DNA of 64,000 nucleotides from Polydactylus sextarius (Eukaryota; Chordata; Actinopteri; Polynemidae). Each line of letters begins with the position of its first letter. The stretch's first letter is position 1. Positions 1 to 11,600 of this stretch are shown here, one piece after another. The notes beneath the pieces are model-generated. The model did not search any database. It was given only the letters and a program-made list of their open reading frames with translations, and was not told the DNA's origin. The stretch is from the NCBI GenBank assembly GCA_016801845.1, contig CM028915.1, positions 10,557,501-10,621,500 of the forward strand, written 5' to 3'. Position numbers and translations under genes: made by a program.

Positions 1-186
1 AATGGATAGGATTACACCGACAGAGATTCTAATCCTTGAAATATAATTGTGCCACAGCGCAAATGACTTTTGTTTTATTAACACTCCAAACCAGTTAATA
101 ATCACTCGAAAATCAGAAAAAAGTTGGGAAATACCTTGAAAATGCATTTTGTAAATAAAACTGAATTGAAAGAGAATGATCTCTAC

Positions 187-2232
187 CTTCCACCAGGCGA
201 AGGATGGCTCCTGGTTTAAGCCCCTTAAGACTTTGCAGTTCTGCGAGCGGATCCAGGGTTGCACCAGCCAGAGCCAACGACAGGTTGGAGCGCGGACACA
301 CCTCATCCCTCGAAAGCAGCGTCATTATCGCATCTTGGACGAGCCAGAATCCATGAACCTACAAAGATGCATGTTTAGGCACGGCAGGTAATGCCAAACA
401 TAAACCTGACTATTAAATAAAATTTAGATAATCCCTGTGATAGATAGGTAGATATGGATAAAAGAAGAGAGAGTATTTCATGTAATACATAAAACATCCC
501 CAATGATGTGAATGTGTGTGAGTAAACTTTATGCAAACATATGCGTCAACTGTCAGCTGACAGAATAGAATAATGCGTGAGAGGAAATATCAGTCCAGTT
601 TTATACCTGCAGCTCAAATGCCTCAACTCCTGCACCCTGGATCTTCACAGGGAATGATGTATCATCTTCTTGTTTAATACCGACAGCATTCTTTCCACCA
701 GTCACGCTGTTTACATCTGTTTGAAGGGGAAGTAAAAGAAACAAAACTGACTGAGGATAATCACAGAGCTCTCCCATTGATAAGCAGATAATGTGGAGTG
801 CTTTGTTGCCTTCCTCTCATTAGATGACGGGATAGTTTCCAGCTCTCTGTGATCCTGAAAGAACTAAAGCCGTTACAGAAAATGTGTGAACAACTCAATG
901 AATTAATTGTAATCATGATTCATTGTGGTCAGATCAGTTCTTGCTGCTCACTGAGTCACTAATCTCAAAATGACCGTGGATATGATTGAGGAGTCTCTGT
1001 GTGTGTGAGAGTGCCTGAGGGCAGAGAGTGAATTTATGCAAAAAGAAAAAATGCCAAAGAAAGGGAAAGTGGGGTGTGTCTATTTTTTTCTTTTTTTTTT
1101 TTTTAACACTCGTAGAACCAGAGGGAGAGCAGGACCCAGCGTGTTTCTCAGCCTGCTGTGTGACTAAACTTGTTGAATTTGCCTACTGGTCTTAATGTCA
1201 TCTCAGGGTGACAGGACAACCACACCCAGTGCTGGCATGTTTAGACAGCAGAACTCTTAAAACACAAACTAACAAACCTATAGCTTTGCAGTAGAGTGTG
1301 CGTTCCTTTCATGGACACATGCGCACATTTTGTGTATATAACAACTTTGTCATGTACACAACAAGGCAGAGAGTTCATTTTACACTCATCTCTGAAAACA
1401 TGTATTTCATACCACAGTAAATCCCCAGTTCTTGTTGTTAACCTGGGACCACTTTACCACTGGAAAGCACCCAAAAAACAGTTTCTCAGCTTGCCATTGG
1501 CAGGGAGAAGGCCCCTCCTCACAATGAGTTTGGACCCATCAGTCTCTTTTCTAGTGCAGCTACTGGTTTACTGCTACAAAAAACAGTATTGTTCTAAACC
1601 CTGACAAGTGTATTTTGGCAGAGATACCTGAGGTTGGTGTTTACTACAAGCTTTATAAACAGGTAGAATTCCTTCCCTGTTCTGTCACATACTGATATTA
1701 ACAAAAAAACATTTTCAGTATATTCAAATGAGTATCTCAAAATGACTCATCTGGGCAGGGTAGACAGATTTATATCATCTCTTTGAAGTGGTACAAATAT
1801 GAAACTGTCTCACTTTCTGTCTTGTAGAGCTGGAGAGTCAAAGGTTAAAAGAAGTTAAGAGGCCCTCTTGAGAGTTTGGAAAAAGGTGGAGCAAATATAA
1901 AGCAGGCATGGTGGTTGTGATGTTTAAAGATCTGTTTTATTTTTGAACCAAACATCAACAGGAGATGTGCAGAGATTTAAATAAACTGGAACATTTGTCA
2001 TTATTAAAAGATTGTAAAACATTGTTTTTCTAAGGTTTTTAGATACAACATGGAAAGTGTCTGTGTGAGAACGTGGTCAGAAAGTTGGTGAAAAGCAGTG
2101 AATAGCGCAGGCCATGTTCAGAGCAGCAGAGCAGTGCTAAATCTCCCACCCTCTTCGCATTCTCCAGCGAGGGAAGCACAAGGCGAAAAAAAAGAAGGAA
2201 GAGGAAAGTGCAAAATGAGACAGAGAGAGAGA

Positions 2233-2270
<38 letters not shown>

Positions 2271-2348
2271 GGAAAGGAAAACATATAACAGAGGATTCTC
2301 ACCAGCCTTGGCTTGATTTCCTCCTCCTCGTCTCACTTTTTCCTTCAT
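187..2348 (-). CDS. CLUH-like (clustered mitochondria homolog) protein, N-terminal exons, partial
   Basis: Three minus-strand exons join in phase: 2346-2348 start to 2303 (15 codons plus 1 nt), 716-607 (phase 1 in, 0 out), and 358-187 (phase 0 in, 1 out). Each has GT/AG at its edges. The first exon begins MKEKVRRGGGNQAKA. The second encodes a stretch ending in VKIQGAGVEAFELQ. The third contains the LAELQSLKGLKPGAILRLVE block. Known family: CLUH/Clu proteins carry a ubiquitin-like N-terminal CLU domain with a similar FELQ...LQLDG...LAEL..I..L..G..L.VVEEPY pattern; they bind mRNAs of nuclear-encoded mitochondrial proteins and shape mitochondrial distribution in the cytosol. Divergence from human CLUH as I recall it suggests a paralogue rather than the canonical gene. 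The CLU core and TPR region would lie left of the window. The gene is transcribed divergently from ddhd2. Confidence is good for real exons, moderate for the family. Confidence 0.65.
2234..2267. repeat. (CA)n microsatellite
   Basis: A pure CA dinucleotide run preceded by a short GA tract, in intron 1 of the CLUH-like gene just outside its first exon. Confidence 0.95.
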
Positions 2349-3225
2349 GGCTGCGGGTTGTTCTTTGGTTCTTCTCTTGTTATTTACTTCTCTGTTCTGG
2401 AAGTTCCTCCCCCTCTGTCCTGTCTCAAACTGTAGGAAAACTACACGAGAGTGAGTGGAAATGTGCAGCTGGATTGTTTGTGGGCCCAGCAGAGCTGAAA
2501 GTTACGAGGCTGCCTGTTTCAGGATCGTGGCTCCTGCCCCTTTCTCACTCAGCAAACTCAGCTTATCTATTCTCCCTGTGTAAAAAAAAGCCACACCCTC
2601 TTATTGCTCCACACAGGCTCATTACTCTCTGCATGTCTCACACATTCTATTCAACTGGGTGTGTCTAAGCGTTGTAGCTCTACTCACTGTTCCTTCCCCT
2701 GACATGTTTCACTCCTCCCTTCCCTCTACATAAACCCTGGAGGAGAAATGTGAATTAAGCACGTATTGCATTCTGTAGTAGTATGATCCCAGTCACCTTA
2801 ACCAATCAACTTGTCACATTAACTATTTGATTTTTTTGCAAATGAAGTGCATATGTGTATACACATTTAATGGCAACACCAGGGACATAATTAGGTAGTA
2901 TTCAACTTTTTAAACTACACGAAGGCCTATTACTCTAATCCGGTGTCAACTGGTGCACGCTCTGTCACACTCTTGACTCATGATTGTGTCAGATTTAGTT
3001 GAAAATACTAGCGTGAGACAAACAGGTGTGTCTGTTTTGTGATGTGGTTGCTTTCTAATTGTTGAAAACGCCTACACCCACTGAAATCCCATTTTACACA
3101 TACCTGCACATATTTAAAAATCAAACCAAGTGATGAGATTTCCGGGTTTGGTTAAAGCAAGTGAATTCCATGATATAAACTTCAGACCTTTACCAGACTT
3201 GGATTAACACTGGTTTAAGTTTCTG

Positions 3226-3264
<39 letters not shown>

Positions 3265-3962
3265 TCTGTTGATAAATACTCACCTGTTGATGTCTGTAAC
3301 AGTTGGACAGTGTATGAGAAAGTTTACAATGTGACTAAATGTGCGTAAAACATTATCACACAGAAAGTAAACATGAAAATGTTTGTTTTCCTCTGCATTG
3401 GTAAGGATCAGGTAGAGATAAAACTGAACTGACAACATCTCATATTCATGACGTCACACTAATGTTTGGGGGCGGTGCCCTACTAGTGATGCCTTCCAGT
3501 GCTCCTCGGAAATGTAAAATTTGTGCATAAACTACTGTTATTTTGCTGCACTGATGATGTTTCTGGATGTTGTTTATTTCCAAATTGAATCTAAATGTAA
3601 TCAGTTTGTATTCCTGTCGTAAACTACCCAGATGAAAACATAACACTTTATTAATTTAAATACGGATTAATTTGCCACTGCTAATAAATGCTGCGTTTGC
3701 GTATTTTCACCCTGCAGTCGTCACGCGTTGAAAACACTAGCATAGCAGAAAACCTCTTCAGTAAAAGTGCGGTTTTTTCAGTATTTATTAAACCATCGTT
3801 GCTGTCATTCTCGACTGTTAATCCTGTAATGTTCATATTTCCGAGTACACCTCATACCGGACGGTGTTTGACAGGAGGCTGTCCTTGGATAGCCGAGTTA
3901 GCCAGAGCTAGCTACACAACGAAAACAAATCCTCAGTGTTTCTCTCAAATGTGAAGTTGTGG
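2349..3962. promoter_or_regulatory. divergent intergenic promoter region between the CLUH-like gene and ddhd2
   Basis: The two start codons face away from each other, about 2.2 kb apart. The interval contains a perfect palindromic CRE/ATF site TGACGTCA at 3449-3456, followed by a GC box (GGGGGCGG) near 3468-3475. A (CA)n tract lies at 3231-3262. A plausible noncoding ddhd2 first exon ends at 3962, just before a GTGAGTAT donor. The CLUH-like 5' UTR would lie just above 2348. The transcription starts are inferred; only the motifs and donor are seen. Confidence 0.5.
3231..3262. repeat. (CA)16 microsatellite
   Basis: A perfect CA run in the divergent intergenic region. Confidence 0.95.
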
Positions 3963-4515
3963 GTGAGTATAAGTTAACATCTGTCTGATATCACTGCTCT
4001 AACCTTCAAAACACCCGACACGATGTGGGAACGGTTTATTTTAACACTCATGTCCCGTTCAACCATCACAACTCAGCTAGCATAAACGTCAATCAGCGTT
4101 TCACAACCTTTAGCCTCCGGGATGTTTGTTTGTTTATTTGTTCGTTTGTTAAAAATTAACCTAAAAGAACAGAAGCAACCGTTAACATTAGCATTGGCTA
4201 GTTTTGTTCAAACAATGTCAATCAACTCACGTGTACGTTGGGAGATAAACATTAGCGTTAGCATATAAATTAATTATTTTAATTATTTCTATTGATCAAA
4301 ACATTTAATCAGTATTCGTCCCTGTATCTATAAACCATCCCCTGGTGACATAAACAGGCCATAACATGTCATATACTATTTGATTATAATTCCCTGTTAT
4401 TTACTTTCATCCAATGTGCATCTGTGTTCATTGAAAGTCCTGTATTCATGTGCCCTCCTCCTTTCTCTTGTCCCCTCATATCAGAGCTGAGATTTGGAGT
4501 CAGGTCTTCAGTCTA

Positions 4516-7500
4516 ATGTCATTCACTCCTGCTGAGGAGGGGGGTCTATCTAAGGCTGCCCCACACATCAACAACCAAGACCTGTTTGACAACCCCACCC
4601 AGGCTGAGGCTGCAGGGAACACACCCGAGGAGCAGGTGAGGGTTAACATGTGATTTTGTGTGCTTGTCAAAATCTGTCCTATCGGGTCATGTCATGGTCA
4701 CATCACAGCTGTACATGCTTCGCTACAAAAAGAAATGTTTTTAGTAATGAGCTGATAGATTGTTAATCTAAAACGTTTTAATGAAAACGATCACGACAGT
4801 GCTGAAACATATCGTACCCTATGTTGGAGAAAGGGACAATGAATCATTGACATAAAATGGCAACGTTTAATTTTGTTTGGGCTGATGATGGCAATCTGCT
4901 CTTACAACCCACATTTTTAGTGACTTACCTACATTAAATGCTATTTTTAGTTGCAGGGCCACTGAATGTTGTGTTCTCTAATAAGGTTTTCTTTCAGTCC
5001 TTGACTAAACTGATCTGTGATCAGGGAAAACCTGGAAGTTGTGCAAGCACTGATGATTTGATCAGAGTAGTTACAATGTTTACATCAATACAACAGCAGA
5101 TGACTGAGCAACTCAGTCACAACCATGGTTATAGATAAGAATTTCATTCCTCAAGTAATTATGAGTCTAGCGTCAGTTGTCAGTTGCCTCTTGTAACAAA
5201 AATGCAAAACTGTTATCACGTGATGAACCGCCTACAGAGTTTTTGTTTGGGCTCCTGTTCTCTCAGACAGAAAGAACCACCTCATTCCTTTGTCTGTTTT
5301 AATATTAGTAAGGTAATGTTCAATGTTCTTGTACAGGCACAGACATTGTGAATCTTTGGACATAGCACATTGTCCATAGAAGATAATAAAACCAGCATCT
5401 TAGACTAGTTTCAGTTTGTGTCTTCTTGTCAATGATAAGATAGACACAAATAAAACTGTGCTGCTGCCCTCTCTCCCTTGTAAAAAAAAGATCTTGATCT
5501 CAATGGGGCTAACCTGGTTAGATAAAGGTTATAATAATACCTAAACAGACAGTGTATCATGTGTTTTTGACGTCTTCTTTTTCTTATCTGACGTGCAGTA
5601 GAAAAAAATGTGTTTCACGTTCACATTCTAGTTCATTTATTTTCATTTTTGCATCGTACATGGCTAATTGCAGTGCTGATGTGGCCGCTGAGTGAAATGT
5701 GGGTGTTGCACCTAGCAGAGGCAGGCTCTGTCTTTCAACACAATGAAACAGGATCAGCAGAGTGCCAAAAGTATCACTGACATATTTGTTTGTGATTGTA
5801 AGAACTTAGCTGGAAATAGATTGTTTACAGTCTGCAGCTGTATCATTAGTGGAAAGAATAGGACACAATAGATAGCTTGTGGAGGACGAAAGAATAAAAC
5901 AGGCCTTTGTACTTCTGACCAAGAGGAGGCCTGATTTTTTTTTTTTTTTTTTTGCCTGACTGTTCTTTGCTTTGTCTGACGGTCTTAGGTTTTATGAGAG
6001 GATGCAGACTTAGCTCAAACTCCTATATTCGCTAATTCTGGAAGCAAACAGTGGGATTTTCTAAAGCAGGATAACATAAGTGTACACAGTATATGTAGCA
6101 GGCAAGATTTTACTCAGTAGCTCAGAAATATTAATGTATCATCTCGATTATACTGGTATCATGTCTCTTCAGGTGTCCCCTGTGGTGGATGAGGCCTCTC
6201 CTTGTTCCACATCCTCCTTCGAGATGCTTGACATGGATCCGGTCCCGGCTCCTTACCGTGAAGTGCAGCCTCATTGGTTTTTCTGTCGACGGGCTAATGA
6301 CAACACCTCCTGGCTTCCTTTCAGCAGAGAAGACTCTGATAAACTAGAGAGGGCCTGCAATATTGGTAAGGACTTGCAAATATACTTCACATGTATATTT
6401 TATACTGTTTGTGTAATGTTGTTTGAGTGGATTCTCAGGGTTTGTGTGTCAAAGGGATGCTAAGAGTTTATTTTCTATAAACAGATGTGAATTTAGGCAA
6501 AATGTCAAAACATTATTGTTGCCAGTACTGGCCTTCGGCCCAGTAGGACACGTAACTCTCCTGACAGGACATGTTTATTATTGTATGTTGTTCAACAAGT
6601 TGAGGTTCACTTCTAGGAAGTGTTTATGAGAGCCTGATTGTTATTGTTACATAGGACTTGTGTATTATATCATATTTAAACTTCTACATTGCCATTTAAA
6701 AATAAGTATAACGTCCTTGTTAACTTTAAAAAAATAATACATTTAAATTTCAAATGTATTGTTTCTATAGAAGTGTAAGTTATTCCATATGACTGGACTT
6801 GTACAAAAGCAGCATCACCATGTGGACAGTGATTCTGCAAACTAATAACTTTGTCCTGGATAAATTCAGATTTAAGCTAGAAAAGCAGCTTTTTTTGCCA
6901 GTTACGTGGCTTATTAGTTCATCAGTTATCCTTCAGATCTCTCTTTGTACGTATTTTTTCTACATGTATTTAACACAAATATCTCAAATGTTTGGGAAAA
7001 TGTCATTTTACGAATCACATTGCCATCAAGCTTAAGCTTTTATTAAATTTGTCCTCAGAGAACTTGTGGTTAAAATGTTAGTGTATACATCCTCTTATGT
7101 TTGTGTGTGTGTTTTTTTTTATTGTTATTATTATTATTTACAGCAGGTGACAAGCAGGAGGAGGTGGTGGTAGCTGTAGATGGAGAGCGGTATGACGTAC
7201 ATGTCAAGGAGAGGAAGCGCTACGCTGTATACTGGGAACAAGGTCCCACTGATGTCCGCCGCTGTACCTGGTTCTACAAAAGTGATAAAGACACCAAGTT
7301 CATGCCTTACCCTGAGGACTTCAGCCAAAGTCTAGAGGTATTTGATACCACCACCATACTTTTACTTGCTTCTACAGCTTCTCTTCTTCTATTCCCAATG
7401 TTGCCTGTTTGTCAGTTACTATTTTCATATCTGTGTTTGACTCCTCACTCACCCATCCTCCTCATTTTTTAGGAGGCTTATATGATAGCGGTGACCTTGG

Positions 7501-8579
7501 ACGAATGGAAGAGGAAACTTGAGTTTCCCACTGGAGAGACAGTGATCTTACACAACCCCAAAGTAAGACCAGCTGTTAAAACATCACAATGTACAGTGTG
7601 ATTGAATACATGACAAAGTCACACCATGAGTAAATATACATTTTTTAAATTAGATGTATTGTTCTCCTTCATTTCTCTGCTCCCCTCTTAGCTAATGATG
7701 CAGTATCAGCCAATAGGATTGCAGGATGAGTGGGTGTCATCCCCTTCGGAGCAGACCAGACCGAGAACAGTCAAGAGGGGAGTAGACAACATCTCTGTAG
7801 AAATACCTGATGGTATGTGTGTGGGTGTGTCGCAAGTTTTTGCATGGTATGTTATCCAGCTTTAACACTTTTAACTTCAACACCCCATTTTATTTCTGTA
7901 TAACCAGGTGAACCAGAAAAGGTGGACCACCTTGTCTTTATGGTGCACGGCATCGGTCCTGCTTGTGACTTGCGCTTCAGATCAATCATACAGTGCGGTA
8001 AGTGTGCATACGTGTGTGTGTGTGTGTGTGTGTGCACATGCGTTATTTATTTATATGCATACATTTATGTGCATTTATGATTTTCTTGTTATCTTGTTTC
8101 TCCTTCCAGTAAATGACTTCAGGAGTGCTTCTCTGTCTCTACTGGCATCTCATTATAAACGTGCTCAGCAGGACGGCCAGGTGGGAAGAGTTGAATTCCT
8201 CCCAGTCAACTGGCACAGCGCGCTACATGGAGATGCCACTGGTGTGGATGAGTAAGTATAAGGAGAGATAGATGGTGCACAAAACTAGATTTCTTTGCTC
8301 TACAATAAAACTTAATGTTATCTGTTATTTTATTTCCTGTCTCACTTTCCAGGGACATCCAGAGGATCACTCTTCCCAGCATAAGCAGGCTAAGACATTT
8401 CACCAACGATACTTTGCTGGACCTGTTTTTCTATAACAGCCCCACCTACTGCCAGACCATAGTGGACACAGTGTCATCCGAGATCAACAGGCTTCACACT
8501 CTCTTCAAACAGAGACACCCAGAATTCAAAGGGGCAGTTTCAGTAGTGGGCCATAGCCTGGGTGAGAGACTCCGAAAAA

Positions 8580-8614
<35 letters not shown>

Positions 8615-11600
8615 GTGATGCACAAAAATGCTAATTTTCAACTCTTTCACTTTCACATTTCCTTTTCTTCAGGTTCACTGATCCTGTTTGACCTGCTAAC
8701 CAATCAAAGAACAGGCTCAGACACCAAAGAAGGGGTATGATCACAGCCAGAGTAGTTTGCCGCACCAGTTTTCTGATTAAAAAGTTAGCAGAAACAAAGC
8801 AAAAATTGTCTTCAAGTGGATACGAAAATTAATTTTGCACTCTGTGGTTAAGGTACCCTCTGGTGAACCATGTCACATGAACTGTGACACACTGGAGCAG
8901 ACTCTGACCAGACTGGGGCTACAGCAATATCTGGATATACTGCGGGCGGAAAATCTTGACCGGGAGTCACTAGTAATACACACACACACCCACACACAAT
9001 GGACATACAAATTTTAATGCACTGCATAGTGAAAATCATTTCTCTTCTTTTAGGCTCTTTGCAACGACAGTGATCTCAAAGCTTTAGGAATTCCCCTTGG
9101 ACCTCGCAAGAAGATCCTGAACTACGTCAAGAGGAAATGGCTTCCAGAGGTCAGAGAACCCTATCCTGAGTTGTTTTTGTCTGCATGGTCTTGGGTTGTC
9201 TCAGGATCAAATGTATCTAGATGAATCATTGCTTGGCATTGATAATCTTTTATTGAACATTTTTCTTCCTAAACAGGATTGTAAGACAGGCACAGTGCGT
9301 CTGGCACCAGGGTTGCAAGTTTTACCCCAAGTGCCTCAAGTCACCAGTGAACAGGATGGTAACGGTAACCAGTCTTCAGGATTGACAGAGACAGAGCAGC
9401 AGCACCAGTTCCACAGAGCACAGTCTGTCACCAGCGCTGTAGACTATGAATACTTCGACGTGGGCATCGGACAGGTACATGTGCATGCGCAGGTACATGC
9501 AGATTCAATTTATTTGTGCTTTGGGGTACCAGTAGCTGAAAGCTTTGATGCATCAAATTCCTGCTTCTTTCCTCCCCCCTCGCTTGCCTGGATAGACCAA
9601 TGGAGGCATAGCCAAGGGACAGGTGTGTCTCACATGGTGTCCCCATGCTCTCAGGCTTTACCTAAAGCTGTCTTTGGATTCACTGTGCATTGAGTTTCTC
9701 TTCATGTGCTGTCTTGTCTGGTAAAGGAAAACTCAAGGCATCTCAGTAATAGGGGCTGTTTCATGAACCACAGGGTTTCCATGGCTCTAATGCAGCGATT
9801 GAGGCCTCTGTGTTCGTTCATTTGATTTGCACAATCCAAAATCACTTTGTATTTGTGCTCATCCAATCCCGCATGAGTGGCACTTACCCTGGCTTCCTTA
9901 TTTGTTGGCATTCTCTTTGGCTGTTGTTTTGATTCTACAAATGCCTGATTTGATGTTTTCAAAGATCACAGTGCACCAGAGGAGAATTATCTTGTCTGCA
10001 TCTGTCTTACTGGGATTTGTACTATGATTTTAGTAGCACAACACGTTTCTGACCCCCTCACCTTCTCGCCCCAGGTATCCATCGAGTACCCACAGCTGGC
10101 ATTCCACCCTCAAACGTTTTTTGCATTTGGTTCTCCTATTGGTATGTTCCTGACAGTTCGTGGGCTTAAACGCATCGATCCAAACTACACGTTCCCAACT
10201 TGCAAGAGCTTTTACAACATCTACCACCCGGTAAGTCATCACATATATTACTGCCCATTCAGGCAAACATACTGTACTCTTCATCTTTTATCTATTAAAC
10301 GTTTCTGTATTATCTGTTCCCTATTATCTATTATTATTTTATCTATTAAAAGCTTTATTCATCTCTTCCCCTTTTTTGCTCTGTAGTATGATCCTGTGGC
10401 CTATCGGATAGAGCCCATGATTGTTTCAGAGGTGGATCTGGAGCCCATGCTAATCCCTCACCATAAAGGGCGGAAGAGGATGCACCTAGGTATGACCGTT
10501 TCTCTTTTCTTGTCTTTGTTGAACAATATTGTGGTTTCTCCTTTTATTTAATGATCATCTTTATTTTTCTCTGTCTCGTAGAACTAAAAGACAGCTTGAC
10601 TCGAATGAGCATGGATTTAAAGAACAATGTATTGGGGTCATTACGGACGGCGTGGCAGTCTTTTGCCAGACTACCTGTTGCTGCTCTGCCACCGGTGGAG
10701 GGCGAAGAAACCACAACAGAGAGAAACCTTGAAGAGACAAAGGGTACAGTAACTATGTTTGTTTGTGTTAGTGTATTTGTGTTTTATGTGCATGTGCGAG
10801 TGTTTACACGTGGATAAGAGTGTGTCTAACCCCATCTGGTCCCTATCTGCATGTTGACCCGCTCTCTTTCCCTCCTCTGCTTTATACGTGGTTGCTCCTG
10901 CTGCCCCTCACCCCTCACTACTTCCCTTTGAACTTCAGCCTCAACGTCAGTCACTGCTTCTCCTAAGAGGGAAAAGAAAAGTGATGATTTTTGGAGTAAA
11001 ATACTGGAGTGGCCCAGGGCCCTTCATAAACATTACTTCCAAGGTAAGCCAGGATAGCCACATGACAAGAGTAAATATAAGAGTCAATAACATGAAATAC
11101 ATTTCCACTTTTTTACCTTTTTTACAAACGGATTGGTGACATCATTGATCACCTTACAAATAGTTACAAATTGTCTTTCATCTTGAATTTGGAAAATTTT
11201 CATTATTCATCTAAAAAGTCATAAATATATTGGCACTACTACTATCATCACTTCCCTCAATGTTGAAAATATACTGTAGTACTTAGTGATTTAACAAACT
11301 TTCCTGTTGCGTTTCGGTTTACTTCGCCATGTTAGTTCCCTCACAAAGAGAACATGTTATGTAATACAGGCCCTTATAGCTTTAGGCTCTCACTACTGCC
11401 AGACTGCATTATTGCTGCTGTGTGTCTTATCTTCCTTTTAGTTCAATTTATTGACATTTTCCTCCAGGCCTTTCCCCTCCCTCTATGAATGTCAGTTCTG
11501 ATTGGTTGAATTCACAGACTGCCTTTTAAATTGTCAGCAATCAGAGGCAACTCGAGCACCTAGCCTGCAGCACCCAGACTTAAGAGCTGAACAAATAACA

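Noticed and set aside
3688..3954. 88-codon open frame upstream of ddhd2
   Set aside because: It has no homology and lies in the probable promoter/5' UTR. It ends close to the likely first-exon donor; a uORF role cannot be shown.
4450..4515. In-frame upstream ATG for ddhd2
   Set aside because: It lies before the acceptor at 4484 and so is intronic. The start at 4516 is in the exon.
9196..9276. Extension of the ddhd2 exon 13 frame upstream
   Set aside because: The frame is open, but an AAACAG acceptor at 9276 and phase from exon 12 place the boundary at 9277.
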